64,000 bases of DNA from Symbiodinium natans (taxonomy: Eukaryota > Sar > Dinophyceae > Suessiales > Symbiodiniaceae), in NCBI GenBank assembly GCA_905221605.1, contig CAJNDS010000347.1, forward strand, positions 124,001 to 188,000. Reading direction: 5' to 3'. The notes under the pieces are model-generated. The model was not told the DNA's origin. It saw nothing but the letters and a program-made list of their open reading frames with translations, and made no database searches. A program made the position numbers and the translations under genes. Positions 47,776 through 60,056 of this stretch are shown piece by piece. How positions within the stretch are numbered: the stretch's first letter is position 1; each line of letters begins with the position of its first letter.

Positions 47776-47852
47776 CCTCCAGCCCAAATCCTGCAGCAAG
47801 CGAAGCGGCTTCACTTTTTTCGGCCGCGGGATGTCTTCATCGTCCAAGATGC
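47776..47852 (-). CDS. Candidate exon, 25 codons
   Basis: Acceptor TCTCAATCCCAG, donor GTGGTG, 2 nt plus 25 codons. The product ILDDEDIPRPKKVKPLRLLQ then DLGWR shifts from acidic to basic. It is the most upstream of the 47.9-41.8 kb minus-strand exons that I can delimit. Function unknown. Confidence 0.5.
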
Positions 47853-49418
47853 CTGGGATTGAGAGTCGGATTTGGTGTGTTCTTTGTGCCCAGCTAGCCG
47901 AACTGTGCCCCACTGCAAAAAACAACTGATGATATGATGGTCTGACAGATCAGTTCTTTCGAGTATAGGTCAAACGCGAACCACAGGGTTTGGGTGTGTG
48001 GCTGACAAGCTTGTAGAAACCAAAGCCCACCTTCAAACCAGCAAAGTCCAAGGTTCAATTCAGAAAGCAGTAGCGTGGCGGCAGCTCACGATTTGTAAGG
48101 CCAAGGACCCCAAAAGAATCTGATGATGTGATTAGAACGCCTACAGCAGATTAACCCCTCACCTAACAAAAATCAAGCTGAGACTTCGTAGTATTCTACT
48201 GTAAATTCTACTCCTATAGACTCTAGACTCTAGGCCCTCCAGGCATTACGGCATTACTCTCAACCCTGACTTAAGCCTTTAAGCCCTTTGTTCCGAAAAC
48301 TCGGCGCCTCAACACAAGGAACTCCCCCCGGGGCCTGGTCGAGGCCGGCCCCCGCCACCCATCTCGGGTCCGCCGCCAGCCCGCCGCGGTGCCGGCTCGT
48401 CATCGCCATACCTTCAAGGAGCAGGGCTTGACTTTTGAGGGTGAAGGATCGGGGTTGAGAACTCGGGAGGCTCGACGATTTCAAAGGACGTGCATACTTG
48501 GAAGTTGAAAGTTTGGTGAAGCCATTTGGGGATGAGCCTTTCAGGCTTCTAAGGCAGCTTCAAGTCGCGTATGGGTCCAACCTGGTTCCAATCCTCCCAC
48601 TGAAATATGCTTTGTATTTGTCTGCGTCCCCGTGGCTTGTGGCTGGTGGAACATCGGAAAACAGCTGTGGTCAATTGAAGTCCACAATACAGTGTGCTCA
48701 TGAAACATCATAATGATGCGTCATGCCTCTATACTGTTCTCAAGATCAAGCCCTGTGTTTGTAGCTTCGGCGGGCTTGCTCTTGCAAAACCACGCTGCAC
48801 CTTGATTCTTCAAGGCCACAGTACAACATGTAAGGCTACAACATGTACTTACATCTTTGCCAGATCAAGACTCAGGATGGTGGGGCTATAAAGCCTGACA
48901 CGGCGAAAAAGAGCAGAAACTGCCCAACATCACAGGTTCAAGTTCTTCAGTGCCCAAGCTGCTGTCTCTTCTTCCCCATGGAGCAACAGCCCCGGGTGAG
49001 CACACAAACCCCGGGTCTTGAGCCCTCTGTCAGCGGCGAACCACCCACAGCTTGAACGACTGAACGGCATATCTGAGATATCTGAATACAAGATGTTGGG
49101 CTATCGGAACGGTGCTAGTGGCTGCTAGTGACTCTCCGTGCAAGCATGAGCACGCCACAGTGGTCTCCTTTAGTTTGACCTGCCTGTGAGCTTGCAGTGG
49201 ATACCGTTGAGCTGCACCTGCCCTAATAATGGTTGAGAGAAGTCGATTTGCCTATGCGCGCTCTCGAAGAACCAGAAGGAATGCCTAAGACACAACCGCG
49301 GCATCAATCTTCCCACTGAAGCCAAACAAAAACAGCAGAGCTGTAGTGCCGCAAGCTTCAACCTGCACGCCTTTAAGTCTTTGCCCATGCTCGAAGTTTT
49401 GGGGCATGCCAGGGGGAC

Positions 49419-49485
49419 CTGAACTCCCTGAGGGCTCGCGCTCGCAGTTCTCGCGAGTCTTGAGATCGCACTTCGCGGCGCGCAC
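49419..49485 (-). CDS. Candidate exon, cysteine-containing
   Basis: Acceptor CAGGCAAG, donor GTCCCC, 22 codons plus 1 nt. The product VRAAKCDLKTRENCEREPSG then SS is charged, with two cysteines. The frame is open for about 45 more codons past the donor, so a longer exon ending at a stop near 49285 is possible. Confidence 0.4.
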
Positions 49486-49583
49486 CTTGCCTGGCCATGC
49501 CGGGAGATCATGTGGAGCAGGGTGTTCTGGGGCGGGCGGGGGGTTAAGGGTGATGGTTTAGGTTTTAGGGCAGCAAAGCCCAC

Positions 49584-49688
49584 AGTTAAGTAGTTCGGGT
49601 CGAAGAGGTCGGCAAGATGATAAAGATCACCCCACGGAGGGAAAGTACTTTGCAGGTTGAACTCGTGGTATCGCCTGTCATTGCTTTT
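49584..49688 (-). CDS. Candidate exon, aromatic and histidine-rich
   Basis: A strong acceptor (TTGTTTGCGCAG), donor GTGGGC, 35 codons, phase 0 at both ends. The product KSNDRRYHEFNLQSTFPPWG then DLYHLADLFDPNYLT is rich in Y, H, F and W and looks like part of a folded domain. I do not recognise the family. The open frame extends over 214 codons in total, the longest in the window. Confidence 0.5.
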
Positions 49689-49969
49689 CTGCGCAAACAA
49701 ATCTTGCCAGGAGTTGCCACTTGTCCTTATCGCAATTGAAGGAGCAGCCAACCAACTACGCTCCACACGTACACAACGAGTTGCAAACCTTTTTCCAAAC
49801 TGTGCAGGTGGCACCGCTACCCACGATCTTCAGCATTTCCATCCTGAAGATGAGCATCTCGCCGCCTCGGCGGTATATTCAGCTGTCGGGAAACTGTTAA
49901 CGATATGCAGCTGCCTTGCGGCTATCGCTAATGATGCTCCCGGCACGACGCCTTGCAGCTGCCGCTGAT

Positions 49970-50830
49970 GCAGCTGGCCAGGCCGGCAGGTGAACCCAAA
50001 CAATGTTGCAGCTGAGGCTGCTGAACCCCAACGGCTTCGCGGGCTGATGCTCATAATGCTCGCGATGCTCGCCCGGCCGGCCGCTGAGCTGAACCTTAAC
50101 AGCTTCTCGGCTGATGCTCGTGATGCTCGCCCGGCCGGCTCAACGGCTTCGCGGCTGATGCTCATGATGCTGGCACGGCCGCCTGCTGAAACTCAAAGCC
50201 TTGCAGCTGATGCTCACGATGCTCGCCCAGCCAGCTGCTGACCCCCAACGGCTTCGCTGATGCTCGTGATGCTCGTGATGCTCGCCCGGCCGCTGAACCC
50301 CACGGCTTCACGGCTGATGCTCATGATGCTCGCCCGGCCGAACCCCAAACGTCGCTCGGCCGGCTGCTGAACCTCAACGGCTTCGCGGCCGATGCTCGTG
50401 ATGCTCGTGATGCTCGCCCGGCCGGCTGAACCCCGTTGGTGCCGACAACTGAAACCCCAACAGCCTGGTGCTCATGATGCCCGATCGGCTGCTGCACAGC
50501 CGCTTACCATGCTCGCTCGCGGCCGGCTGCTGAACCCCACTGATCCGCAATGACCTTGCATGATGCTTATGATGCCCACCCAGGCAGCTGAAACTCAAAG
50601 CCTTGCAGCTGATGCTTACGATGCTCGCCCAGCCAGCTGCTGACCCCCAACGACTTTGCAGCTGCTCATGATGCTCGCCCTGGTGGCTACTGAATCCCGC
50701 TGGCCCTATACCTGGAGCTCATGATGCACGCCCGTGAACCCGGCTGCTGATTCCCAAACGACATGATGCCGTGATGCCCGCCCAGATGGCTTAATTCCAA
50801 CGATGTCGCAGCTGATTGCTACAAGGACAC
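49970..50830 (-). repeat. Diverged 53-bp minisatellite relatives, inverted
   Basis: Repeated CTGATGCTCATGATGCTCGC with GGCCGGCTGCTGAA and CCCAACGGCTTCGC spacers, i.e. the reverse complement of the unit at 36.5 kb. About fifteen irregular copies with uneven spacing and many changes. Confidence 0.85.
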
Positions 50831-51195
50831 TGGCTTGACGTCCCCAGGATACGTTTAGACTTTGTACGAAAGGTGATCCCAGCAACTGTGTACCTGGAGC
50901 ACAAAGGAGGGGACGTCTCGAGACCATGCACAAATTGCTTGTCTCAGCTGTCGGCCGTTGATCTTAGGGCCACTGCCGCCATCCCCGTACCCTCAGCTTG
51001 CAAACGAGCTGAGCAAACAGACAAGCCTGGCAAGGCTTCTTTCCTGAGCCGAAGGTCGAATTTGGGGCCCTGCCAAGCTTGGAGGGGATGTAGAGCTCCC
51101 ACTTGTCACCCTCGACCTGCAGACTCGAGGATATAGTCCATCTTATTCAATATAGTCCCCTCATATAGTCCCCTCGGCACCGCCAGGCTCCGGGC

Positions 51196-52213
51196 CATGA
51201 GCTGCATTGCCTCCGTCCAGCCCTTGATGACCTCACAGGGTGGACGACTGAAAAATGAGGGTGAAGCCTTGGATGCTTCCACCATGGAAGCGCAAGAAGA
51301 AGAAGAAGACCAGCGCTGTGGCAAGACGGCAAGCGAAATTGCTGGGTCTTCGATCAGAACTTACCATGCAACATCGGTGGCTGACAGCATCACAATCTTC
51401 AAGACCTTGATGTCCCACATGATATGTCAAGATATATGTCTTTCTAATCTCAGCTACGGGGTATGCCTCCAAGCAATTTAGTTAACTAGCATCGAACGAT
51501 CTACTGAATCTACTGCAAGAGCAACCATGCCACAAGCACTTCGTGCCTGGTTCGGAGCAAAGTCGGTAGGGGAGTCTCGCTTGTACGAGGAATCAAACCT
51601 CACCCAACCATGAGCTCAAGCACACCCAACTCTTTGCAACTGATTTGCGCCCTGCAAATGGTAAAGCCTTGTAGGAAGAAAACCGTATTTTTCTGCCATG
51701 TTCGGCCACTCCACTTCACATACCCCAAGATTTCAAAAAGTTGTCCACCCTACCCGGCGAAATCTCGCACTTCGATGCTCCTTAATGCGTGCTACAAGTG
51801 AACTGGGAACCGCCTCGCCACAGCTAGAAGTTCAGAACTCCGCAAAACTCCGCAACCTAAAACGCATGAACGTCTGATCTCGGCTAAGTCCTCCGGCTCC
51901 GACCACTGATCCTCTGCGATGTCCATCGCGTTCGGCGTGAGGCTGAGGGTGGTGCCTGCCTGCCGAGATGCTCACTTCCCAACAACTGCTTGTGAATTGC
52001 AAACTGCCTGGAAGGGGCTTTCTGAACGACGCTGTGGGCAGGGCCAGATGCATGTGCCTGAGGCCATGACGTAGTGGCAGCTGCAAGTTGTATCCTGGCA
52101 TGTTGGGCTCATGGAAGTGCCCCTCCATGGTTTGAGCTACTAGGCTACTTCTTGGATGGCGTCTGTGCCCCAGCCTTCTTCGGATGGAACTTGCCCTCAC
52201 CCTTCTTGAGGAC
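51196..52213 (-). CDS. FKBP/MIP-type peptidyl-prolyl cis-trans isomerase, partial
   Basis: FKBP-type isomerases catalyse cis-trans turnover of Xaa-Pro bonds. Three minus-strand exons are plain: 52213-52175 (VLKKGEGKFHPKK; acceptor CGTACAG, GC donor), 51598-51547 (FDSSYKRDSPTDFAPNQ; acceptor GGGTGAG, GC donor GCACGA) and 51231-51196 (VIKGWTEAMQLM; acceptor CCTGTGAG, GC donor GCCCGG). The last two join in phase 0. FKBP pocket positions are visible: F and D of FDSS, the arginine three residues after it, the V-I pair and the tryptophan of IKGW. The exon expected between the first two (the P-C-x-x-H-Y part) and the C-terminal exon (the A-Y-G part) were not found. The family and strand are firm, but the gene may be incomplete or damaged. 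Confidence 0.75.
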
Positions 52214-52249
52214 CTGTACGATCATTTTCGGGCTTGTGGGATCCGAGTC

Positions 52250-52300
52250 TGGAAGGGGGGAGGGGGGGTGGGGGGGTGGGGGAGGGGGGGAGGGGTGGTC
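52250..52300. repeat. G-rich low-complexity tract
   Basis: Many G runs of 4-7 with single A, T or C breaks. It could form quadruplex DNA. It lies just upstream (minus sense) of the first FKBP exon. Confidence 0.85.
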
Positions 52301-55300
52301 GGGCATTCGGAAAACCTAAACCTAAATGCCTTCCAGCCTTCGAGGTCAGAGGCCTCTGCTCATAAGGTTCATGGGGATGTCCATGTGGCACAAAAGCATG
52401 GAACTCGGATCCGCAGCAAAACTTGTGCCGCAAAGCCTACATTGGACCCGACCCCGTCTTCAGCACCATGTCATGTGCTAAGGCTGTTAAGGGCTCAGCG
52501 ATTCTTTGCATCTAGCTGTGGCCAAATCTTCGCTGAGACCTCAAGAACTACTACCGGAAACGCTTCAGGGCCCAAAGAAGAGTCGCCCCCCAAAGTCTGA
52601 AGCAAGACTAGTGAGTCTCTCGGAGCAGCCTTGTACTGCAAGCCAGACTTCAGGGTGACGACACCTCCCACGGGCAACGCGCGTGAGTCGCCCGAGCTCC
52701 AGAACTTCAGACATGCATGTGCCAGTAGTCAAACGGTTCACAACTTCTTTTTAAGTCCGCCGCCACCCCCGCAGGTGGTCTTGCTTCTGGAGAGCAGAAC
52801 TCATTTACATGCTCGTGCGAGCTGCTTGTCATGTTGTGATCACCGGATCTACCAGCGCAGGGCGTGCAGCCTTGCATCGTCCGACATTGACTCAGCGACA
52901 TCTCTTCATCTGTAGATCCCACATGTCACACCATCCCTGCCGGGCATGGCTTCTATCAACACAAGGTCGTCTGAGTGGTTTGAAGGTCAGCAAGTGAATT
53001 CTATGCAGGGCCAGGTCCCTGAACCAACTGGCAGCATGGCGGCATCAGGAAACGTGTTCTGGCCGCTCTGGCTTGACCAGCACAACAACTGTCAGTTTCT
53101 GAGGTTCATCCTGCCGCTCCACTCCCAATAGGTACAAGCATCCTCGGCATTCAAAGGCTTTGCAGGAAACCACGCTCCACGCTCTGGCATAGCTCTGGCC
53201 ATTTAGGAACTCGAGCGAAATACTCCAGGACGTGTGCCTGTCGGCCCACTGGGCCATCGATGTAATGACAGCTCTGGTTCATATCCCAACCTGTCTCTGT
53301 AGCTGGTTTACAAAGTCTACAATCGCTTCTAAAAAGCTTATCATCCCCCACCCAGGCATCTCGCCTGATAGGCAACAAAAGGCAGAATACTTGTGCTGCT
53401 GGTGTGGCCAGCCCTTCTATAGCCGCATACTTGCGGGGTCTACTTCCATCCCAAACTTCGGGATGTCCCTCTCTGTACCTGATTGGGAGCTTTCCCTGAT
53501 CTTTGGGGAGTTCCCAGCCAGGACTTTGGCAAAGCTTCAAACTTCAGCAGCTCCACATGAATCTTGTATATATACCCACTAACCCTCACATAAAGTGTGC
53601 CAGCCGACATGCCGGTGTCCATGCCCCACTGAAGCCCCTGCTCTTGACAAGTGGATGTGGCTGCTTTCCCTTTCCAAACGTGGCGTAAAGAGCAGCAAAA
53701 GCCATCTTCAGTCCTCGGCTGTTAAGCGTCAGGGAATCATGGCATGCCATCTGGACAAGCAGAGGAAGGGACGTTTGTGGCTTTACATTGCGACGAACAA
53801 TTTCTCTCTTCATGAAGTATGCCGTGAGGATACGTCTCCCTGAAAGCATCAAGCTTCGAGGGTGCATACAGTTCAATGATTGCCTCGTTGATGCCGTGTC
53901 AGCTCAGACCTATGTCAGAGCTGCGCTGCAAATTCCTAGAGATGTCCCAGGCTGCTTTTGGTGCTCTCAAGCTGTCAACCTGAAGCCGGGTTCGGGACGC
54001 TAGTGCCGAATCGCAATTATTCCTGTAGCCTGGCCACTGTGCTCGTCCCCTCTGCGCTGGATGACTCCGAATCCTGGCATTGGAAATCACGCAGGCGTCG
54101 TGACTTCTGCACGCTTGACATGGGCTAGGCCCGGCTGTTGGATCACTGCACTTTCTCATTAAGAAAACTTACGGAGCGAGCCTCGCTGGGCGGCTTGTCG
54201 TTCAAGCACAGGGCCGAAGAGCCGCCAACGATGTACATCTCGGCTTATGTGAAACCACCTTCAGCCGCCTGCAGCCGCCTTCAGCCACCTTCTTGAGCAA
54301 AACCACCTTCTTGATAAACCGCGGAACGCGTTCAGAATGAGGATGCTTACTCAACGACGAACACTTTAAGCTTGAAGCTTCCTGTGAGGGAAGCTGCGAA
54401 GATCCATATGGCTGTTGTCCTCCATGAACCGATCTTCTACCGTCTTGTGTCAACCCCCTCAACACAAAATGCTGAAAACAAAAGCAACTGTTAGCTGCGT
54501 TGCCAAAAACCGATACACCCGTCATAGCTGCGGACCCAAGGAGCTCCTGCCGCAAAGAGGAAGGCAACCGGCAGGGCTGTTTCCAGAGGCATGCGCGTTT
54601 CGATGGATGCGGTCACCTAGGCGAGGAAGGTCCAGGGTTGCAATGGTTGTAGTGTTTTCGAGTCGGCCCTTTCGCCTTTCATTGCTCGGGATTTTCGGGG
54701 GGGGTTAACCAGGCTCGGAGCACAGGTGTGGGGGCACATGGCTGGAGCTCATAAAGTCTCAGCCAAAAAAGGACGCCTGGATTTCTCAAGCCCGTGGTCC
54801 GTGCAATCAATCAATTTTCCACTTGTCCCCAAGGCAAGGGTGCTGAAAAATCACGTCACAAACTGCCTAGGGACGACGTGGCAGAGCTGCTGCCCAACGG
54901 TGACGCAGCAGTTCAGCAGTGCCATCTGCAGCGCAGTGCTCACCTGCAGGAGACTTTCATACTGGGATCATCTTGGCGCTTCGCAGCACGGCCTACAACT
55001 CAAACCCCCCATGTCTGTTTGCAGCCCGACACAACGCGCGTTGGTACACAAATCGTCGTTGTGTTTTCGTAGATGCTCAGAATGAAAAAAAGACTGAACG
55101 ACTCTGCTCTCGACGAGAGATGAAAAACACCGAGTGTCAACTCGTATCTGCCATGTGATGGTAGTGAAAAAGTGTGTTTTCTTCGCTGTACATAAGATGC
55201 GCCTTCTAGTGTCCACACGTAGAAGTCCTCCAGTATGAGCTTGGGAGGGCGTGGCAAAACATGCACTAGGGCGGGGGGAGAGGTGGGGAGGTGATTGCCG

Positions 55301-57160
55301 ATGCTTCCAAGATATGGCAAGGCAGCACTAGAAGCGTGATTCAGGGGCTGCCAACAATTCCAGCAAAAACTTGTGTCAGCATCCAGGAGATGAGGTCTCC
55401 GAAAAGTACGCTCTTTGACAGTTGACAGAAGGCAAACCCAGACACACGTCGGGGTAAGCAACAGGCTGAAGCATCTTCAAGGCTTTCTGGGCACGCCCCC
55501 CAGTCCCCCCCCCCCCCCTCGGCCAGGTGTTTCCAGAAGCTGCCACAACTCCCTGTCAGCTTCGGATCGTGTCTGCTACCTCTGCAACACACGCTTGAGC
55601 AAGCGTGAAGAGCTATGCCAGCAAGGGGCCTCACAAGAGCCTCTATACTTCCAGGAAGATTTGCAGGTGCCTGCTTGCCCTCCTGCTCCGCACGCTTGTT
55701 CAAGGTTGCCACAAGCCTGGCTTTGTCTCAGGCTGAGTCTCTGAGAACTTTAGGGGTGAGGGGCCGACAGCTGCAACCGCGACGAAAGATGCCAGGAAAT
55801 GCCTGAAACCTGGAGCGTTCTAGGCCAGCATCGTCTTCAAGTCACACGAAAACCGTACAACCAAGCCAGGCTGCCCAAAAGGGATGGCAAAGGATCCCGT
55901 CTCCGGCATGATGGAGAAGATGAAGATGATAATGGCCTTCGACCGACAGCTATACAGAGAAACGAATGCTTTTCAACAGCTTGTGCGTCCAGATCCGCAG
56001 GTCTGCCTGTTTTTGTCCGGAAAGGTTTCTAGGCTTGGACAGACTCAGTTCTTCTTGGCATTGGCAGAAAGAAAACGAATCGCACAGCATGACCCGTGAC
56101 TTCCTCTTCGAAGACATTCATTGTCATTTCGGATATGCCAAGGGGCAAAAGCTGAGTTGTGGCCCACGATATAACCAGCAAGGAAGCTGACGATGGCTCC
56201 AACGAAAATACCTGAAAGCCACTTTCCGATCGAGCGGCAGACACTCAGCGTGGTGCAGCTGCAGCACACATTTGGCTCACAATAACAGCTACGCTAGATA
56301 CTGGAAATACACGACATCGGTACGAGAGGTGTACTTAGTGTGCGGGAGTTGTGCGGGCCACGCCCTTCCATGGATGGGATAGCCACAGCCAAGTGGAGAC
56401 GAGCGTCAGGGAGCATAGATCAAGCGTGGCCGAAGGCTTGTCTTGAGCAGGAGCACAATGATCCTGGGACAGGACACACTTCTCGGCGCATCTCCAGCAG
56501 GTTGCCACTTCAGAACGTGCCATTGGCGCCCAACCAAGAATCAAAGCAGCGCAGCGGCGCACCATTCTAACCGAGCATCGACAGAGCTGCAAGCAGCTGA
56601 AAGCCCGAGCGCATCTGTCCACCCATGCTGAAGGCATGCATGCCTGCCAGGTGATTGGGCGATGAGTGGAATGAATTAAAGCAGCTGTACCTTGTGTCGC
56701 CTAGATGCGACACCGACCTCCAGACTCCAAATGCATAACGCATAGGAGTCATAAGAGCGTGCGAGCTGCAGTGTTCTATGCGGCCCTGTCCCTTGGGGTC
56801 GAGACGAGGGGTACAGTTGTTTCTGAGCAAGGGTGAGGAATTCAGTCAAGGAGGGAGCGGATTGCTACAAGTGATATCACGGTGTAGGCCAAAATGTTTC
56901 GCTGGTTGGCAGCAGATGGGAGCCCTCAAACTCACAAAGCAGCTCCTCTCCCCAATTTCTGAGCTCAACTCTGATTTGCTGAGGTGAGGAATCCCACAAT
57001 CAAAGAGGGAGCGGAATCTACAGCCAAGTCTACAGCATTCAGCTTTTGCAGATACAGCTCAGTGACAGCAAAGCCCAGCCTTCGCCGTATCTCAGCTTTG
57101 CCTCAGAGCCCTCTGGAGCATGTTGGTCACCTCCGGATCCGGAGTTTGGGGCTCTCTTTC
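52301..57160. other. Gene-poor or unresolved stretch with competing frames
   Basis: Protein-like segments occur on the minus strand at 53257-53045 (YLLGVERQDEPQKLTVVVLV), 54567-54202 and 56269-56090 (a membrane-helix-like WLSGIFVGAIVSFLAGYIVG), and on the plus strand at 53788-54003 and 54794-55072. I could not settle strand or matching splice sites, so no exon is called. A C homopolymer lies near 55507-55520. Confidence 0.4.
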
Positions 57161-57161
57161 C

Positions 57162-58276
57162 CCAACAGCGGGTACGCTTGGGGTTTGCAATCTGGTAAGG
57201 GAGAAGGTCGGTGACTAGATTTTGTGCACGGCTTCGCGGAAAGGCAAGGGACGTGTGCGCGCGCCAAACTACTGTAACTTTTTGCGCCTGGGCAATTAAA
57301 AGTAGTCTTCAGGGAGTCCACCGAGGAAGGAAAAAAGCGCCAGGCAGTTTGAGCGCACTAACCTGCCTGTGCAAGCAGAATGAGATCCATGTGTGCTGCC
57401 GAAAAAAAGATATGTGTATGTGCGTTCGCAGCACACAGCACGCACTAACATGTCTGTGCAAGCAGAATGAGATCCATGTGGGCTGGCCGCATATATGTGT
57501 GTGTATGCGCGAAGCAAGTTTTGGTTCCTATAGATTTTGGCCCTTGCTTTTGCAACCGCTTTCTTGCCGTAAAGATATGCCTACCCAACAGTTGCTGTCT
57601 GCGTGGTCGTATACCACGCAGCTATTTAGCGCAAGAACAGATACGTGCGAGTGGCGAGAACGGCGAGACACCCATGTGTGCCCGCGCAGCAGCAGTTGAG
57701 TCACAAGACCGCGACGGACAGCCGAGATTGTCTCGCCGGAATCTCTGCATGCCAAAAGATATGTGTGTGTGCGTGTGTGCGCGCGAAGCAAGTTTTGGTT
57801 CCCATAGTTTTTAGCCCTTGCTTTTGCAACCACTTTTTTGCCGCAAAAAAACGCCTACCCAACACCTGATGTCTGTGTGGTCGTGTAAGACGCGGCTGTT
57901 TAGCCGCAAGAACAGATCCGTGCGAACGGCGAGACACCCATGTGTGCCCGCGCAAAAGCATTCGTGCACGATCTTGTCGCGAACCTTTCCGTGTGTCGCG
58001 CCGGAGTGTGTCGCGCCGGACGCAGCACGCGGCACGGAGAGAGCAACAGCGAATGCAGCAGTATCTTGATATGAATATATTGAAAATACACACGATATTT
58101 ATGCGAACAGAATGAGATCCATGTGTGCTCGCATCAAACGCAGCAGTTGAGTCACAAGACCGCGCCGGACAGCCGAGATTGTCACTCCGGCGGAATCAAA
58201 AGATGTGTGTGTATGCGCACGTAGCAAGTTTTGGTTTCGCCAACAGCGAGTACGCTTGGGGTTTGTAATCTGGTGA
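57162..58276 (+). repeat. Array of a GC-rich repeat, flanked by 37-bp direct repeats
   Basis: Three partial copies of a repeat containing AGAATGAGATCCATGTG, ACAAGACCGCG and GCAAGTTTTGGTT, plus CCCTTGCTTTTGCAACC. The whole array is bracketed by near-identical stretches (CAACAGCGGGTACGCTTGGG then GTTTGCAATCTGGTAAG) at 57162-57198 and 58239-58276. Confidence 0.75.
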
Positions 58277-58671
58277 GCCCAAGCCTTGCTCCCTCAGATT
58301 TTTGAAGATCTTTGGGGCAACCAAACTCTGCGCACCACTGCGCTAAACTCTGCACCTGAGGTAACGCACATTGTATTTCAGTAATCACCCCCCCTCCCCC
58401 ACTAAGCATGCTTATCTGGCCCCACAATATTGAAATATGGGAAAAACTCAATATTTCAATATTGGGCTGGATCCAAGATCCAAGATCCAATATTCCGCAG
58501 AAAGTGCTTCAAGGTGATGCAAAAAAGCCCCTGCTCTGGTCGAGTGAGAGTTTAGGGAGGTGGCATACAAATATTCAGGCCCTCTGGAAAGAAGAGAGGA
58601 CGAGGGAAAAGAAGAACCGATTACGAAAAAATAATGTTCTAATTTAGGTTTTAGGGTTGATGGTCTAAAAA

Positions 58672-58760
58672 ACTACATATATATATATATGAATTTAAAA
58701 AACAAATATAAATATACTTTCAAATACATGTATATATATATATATACACGTATATATTGC
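58672..58760. repeat. TA microsatellites
   Basis: Several TATATA runs in AT-rich DNA, a marked base-composition change from the neighbours. Confidence 0.9.
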
Positions 58761-58924
58761 TAAAACATAAACGCCGGTTGCCTCTAACATAAAAGCTTCT
58801 TGTGTTAAATAAAAACTACGCTTGTTAAAACAACAGGCCCTTATGCTAACCGCTTGTTACATTCACAAAAGTCTCTTGTAAGCGCTTAAAGCTGATATAA
58901 GTGTCTATTGAATGAAGGGTCAGG

Positions 58925-59275
58925 GCATAGCAAGACAACGGTTGCGAAAGCAAAGGCTAAAAGCAATAGTAATGTAGGAACCAAAACTTGCTGCGCGCGC
59001 ACATACAGATATTTTATTATACGCAAAGATTCCACCGGCGAGGCAACCTCGGCTGTCCGTCGTGGTCTTGTGACTCAACTGCTGCTTTTCTGCGCGCGCG
59101 CGTGGATCTCATTCTGTTCGCACAACCATCGTGTATATATTCATATCAAAATGTTGCTGCGTTCGCGCTGTCGTTCGCCACGCGCGCGCGCGTTCAAATT
59201 GCCTGGCGTTGTAACGGGAGAGCCGGTATGTCATCGAAAGATCATAGCAAGAAAGCGGTTGCAAAAGCAAAGGCT
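58925..59275 (-). repeat. Full copy of the GC-rich repeat, inverted
   Basis: About 330 bp, the reverse complement of the copy at 61645-61965. Shared blocks include ACCAAAACTTGCTGCGCGCG, GTCCGTCGTGGTCTTGTGAC, a GGATCTCATTCTGTT segment and AACGGGAGAGCCGGTATGTC. Confidence 0.8.
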
Positions 59276-59329
59276 AAAAACAATAGGTTGCGATTTGTCA
59301 TTTTGGAAGACAGCTTGCCCCAAAACTCT

Positions 59330-59910
59330 TGGGGGCTTAGGGCTGGCTTGGGCTATAGGGTTTGTGACGGGGCCGAGGCTGGGGGTTTGGGCTTCAAGGT
59401 TATAGGGGTTGAGGTTTGGGGTTGAGGGATATATACAGTTTTGACTAGGGTGGTTGTTTTTTGTTGAGGGTTCAGGGACGTAGGGTTGTGGTCTCTTGGG
59501 TTACGGATGGAGACGTAGAGTTCAACGGTGGTTTGGGGTTTAGGGTCTAAAGTGGGGTAATGCCTCGGGTTGATGATTAAACCCCAAGCAACAAACCATA
59601 AACCTCAAACGCCAGACCCTAATTAAACCTTTCTTAGATGTATCAAAGAAAAAATACTCAGGGGGTCATGGTGAAGTTTTGGGGTTTTGGGACTGTGGGT
59701 GTTTAGGGTCTGCGTCTGTGGGTGGTTTGGGGTGGAGTTTGGGTTGGGGGGTTTGCGGTTTGGGATTCCTGCTTGGAGTTTTTTTTGTTGGGGGGAGGGG
59801 GATGTTTGTGTTGTTTACCCCGGGGGGTTGGCGGGGTGGCGCAGGTTTTTTTTTGGGAGGGGGCGCCTAAACAGCCCCTTGAACCCGAAACCCTAAAGTC
59901 TGAACCTAAG
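59330..59910. repeat. Degenerate telomere-like sequence
   Basis: Many GGGTTTAGGG, GGTTTGGGGTT and reverse CCCTAAA-type strings separated by unrelated bases. It looks like a decayed telomeric or subtelomeric segment, with G-rich tracts at 59760-59870. Confidence 0.65.
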
Positions 59911-60017
59911 ACCCCTGTATATATTAAGCCCTTTCATCGACATAGTCGATCCAAAACTTCAACTCCAAATACAAGTGAATAAATACATGAGCCAAAATCA
60001 AAAACTCACAATAAACA

Positions 60018-60056
60018 CGCACACACACACACATATATATATATATAAACACATAT
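60018..60056. repeat. CA and TA microsatellite
   Basis: An ACACAC run passing into TATATA. Confidence 0.9.

Noticed and set aside
49170-49814. The longest open frame in the window (214 codons, minus strand) as a single-exon gene
   Set aside because: Another frame on the same strand is more protein-like over 49485-49290, and good internal splice sites suggest at least two exons in different frames.
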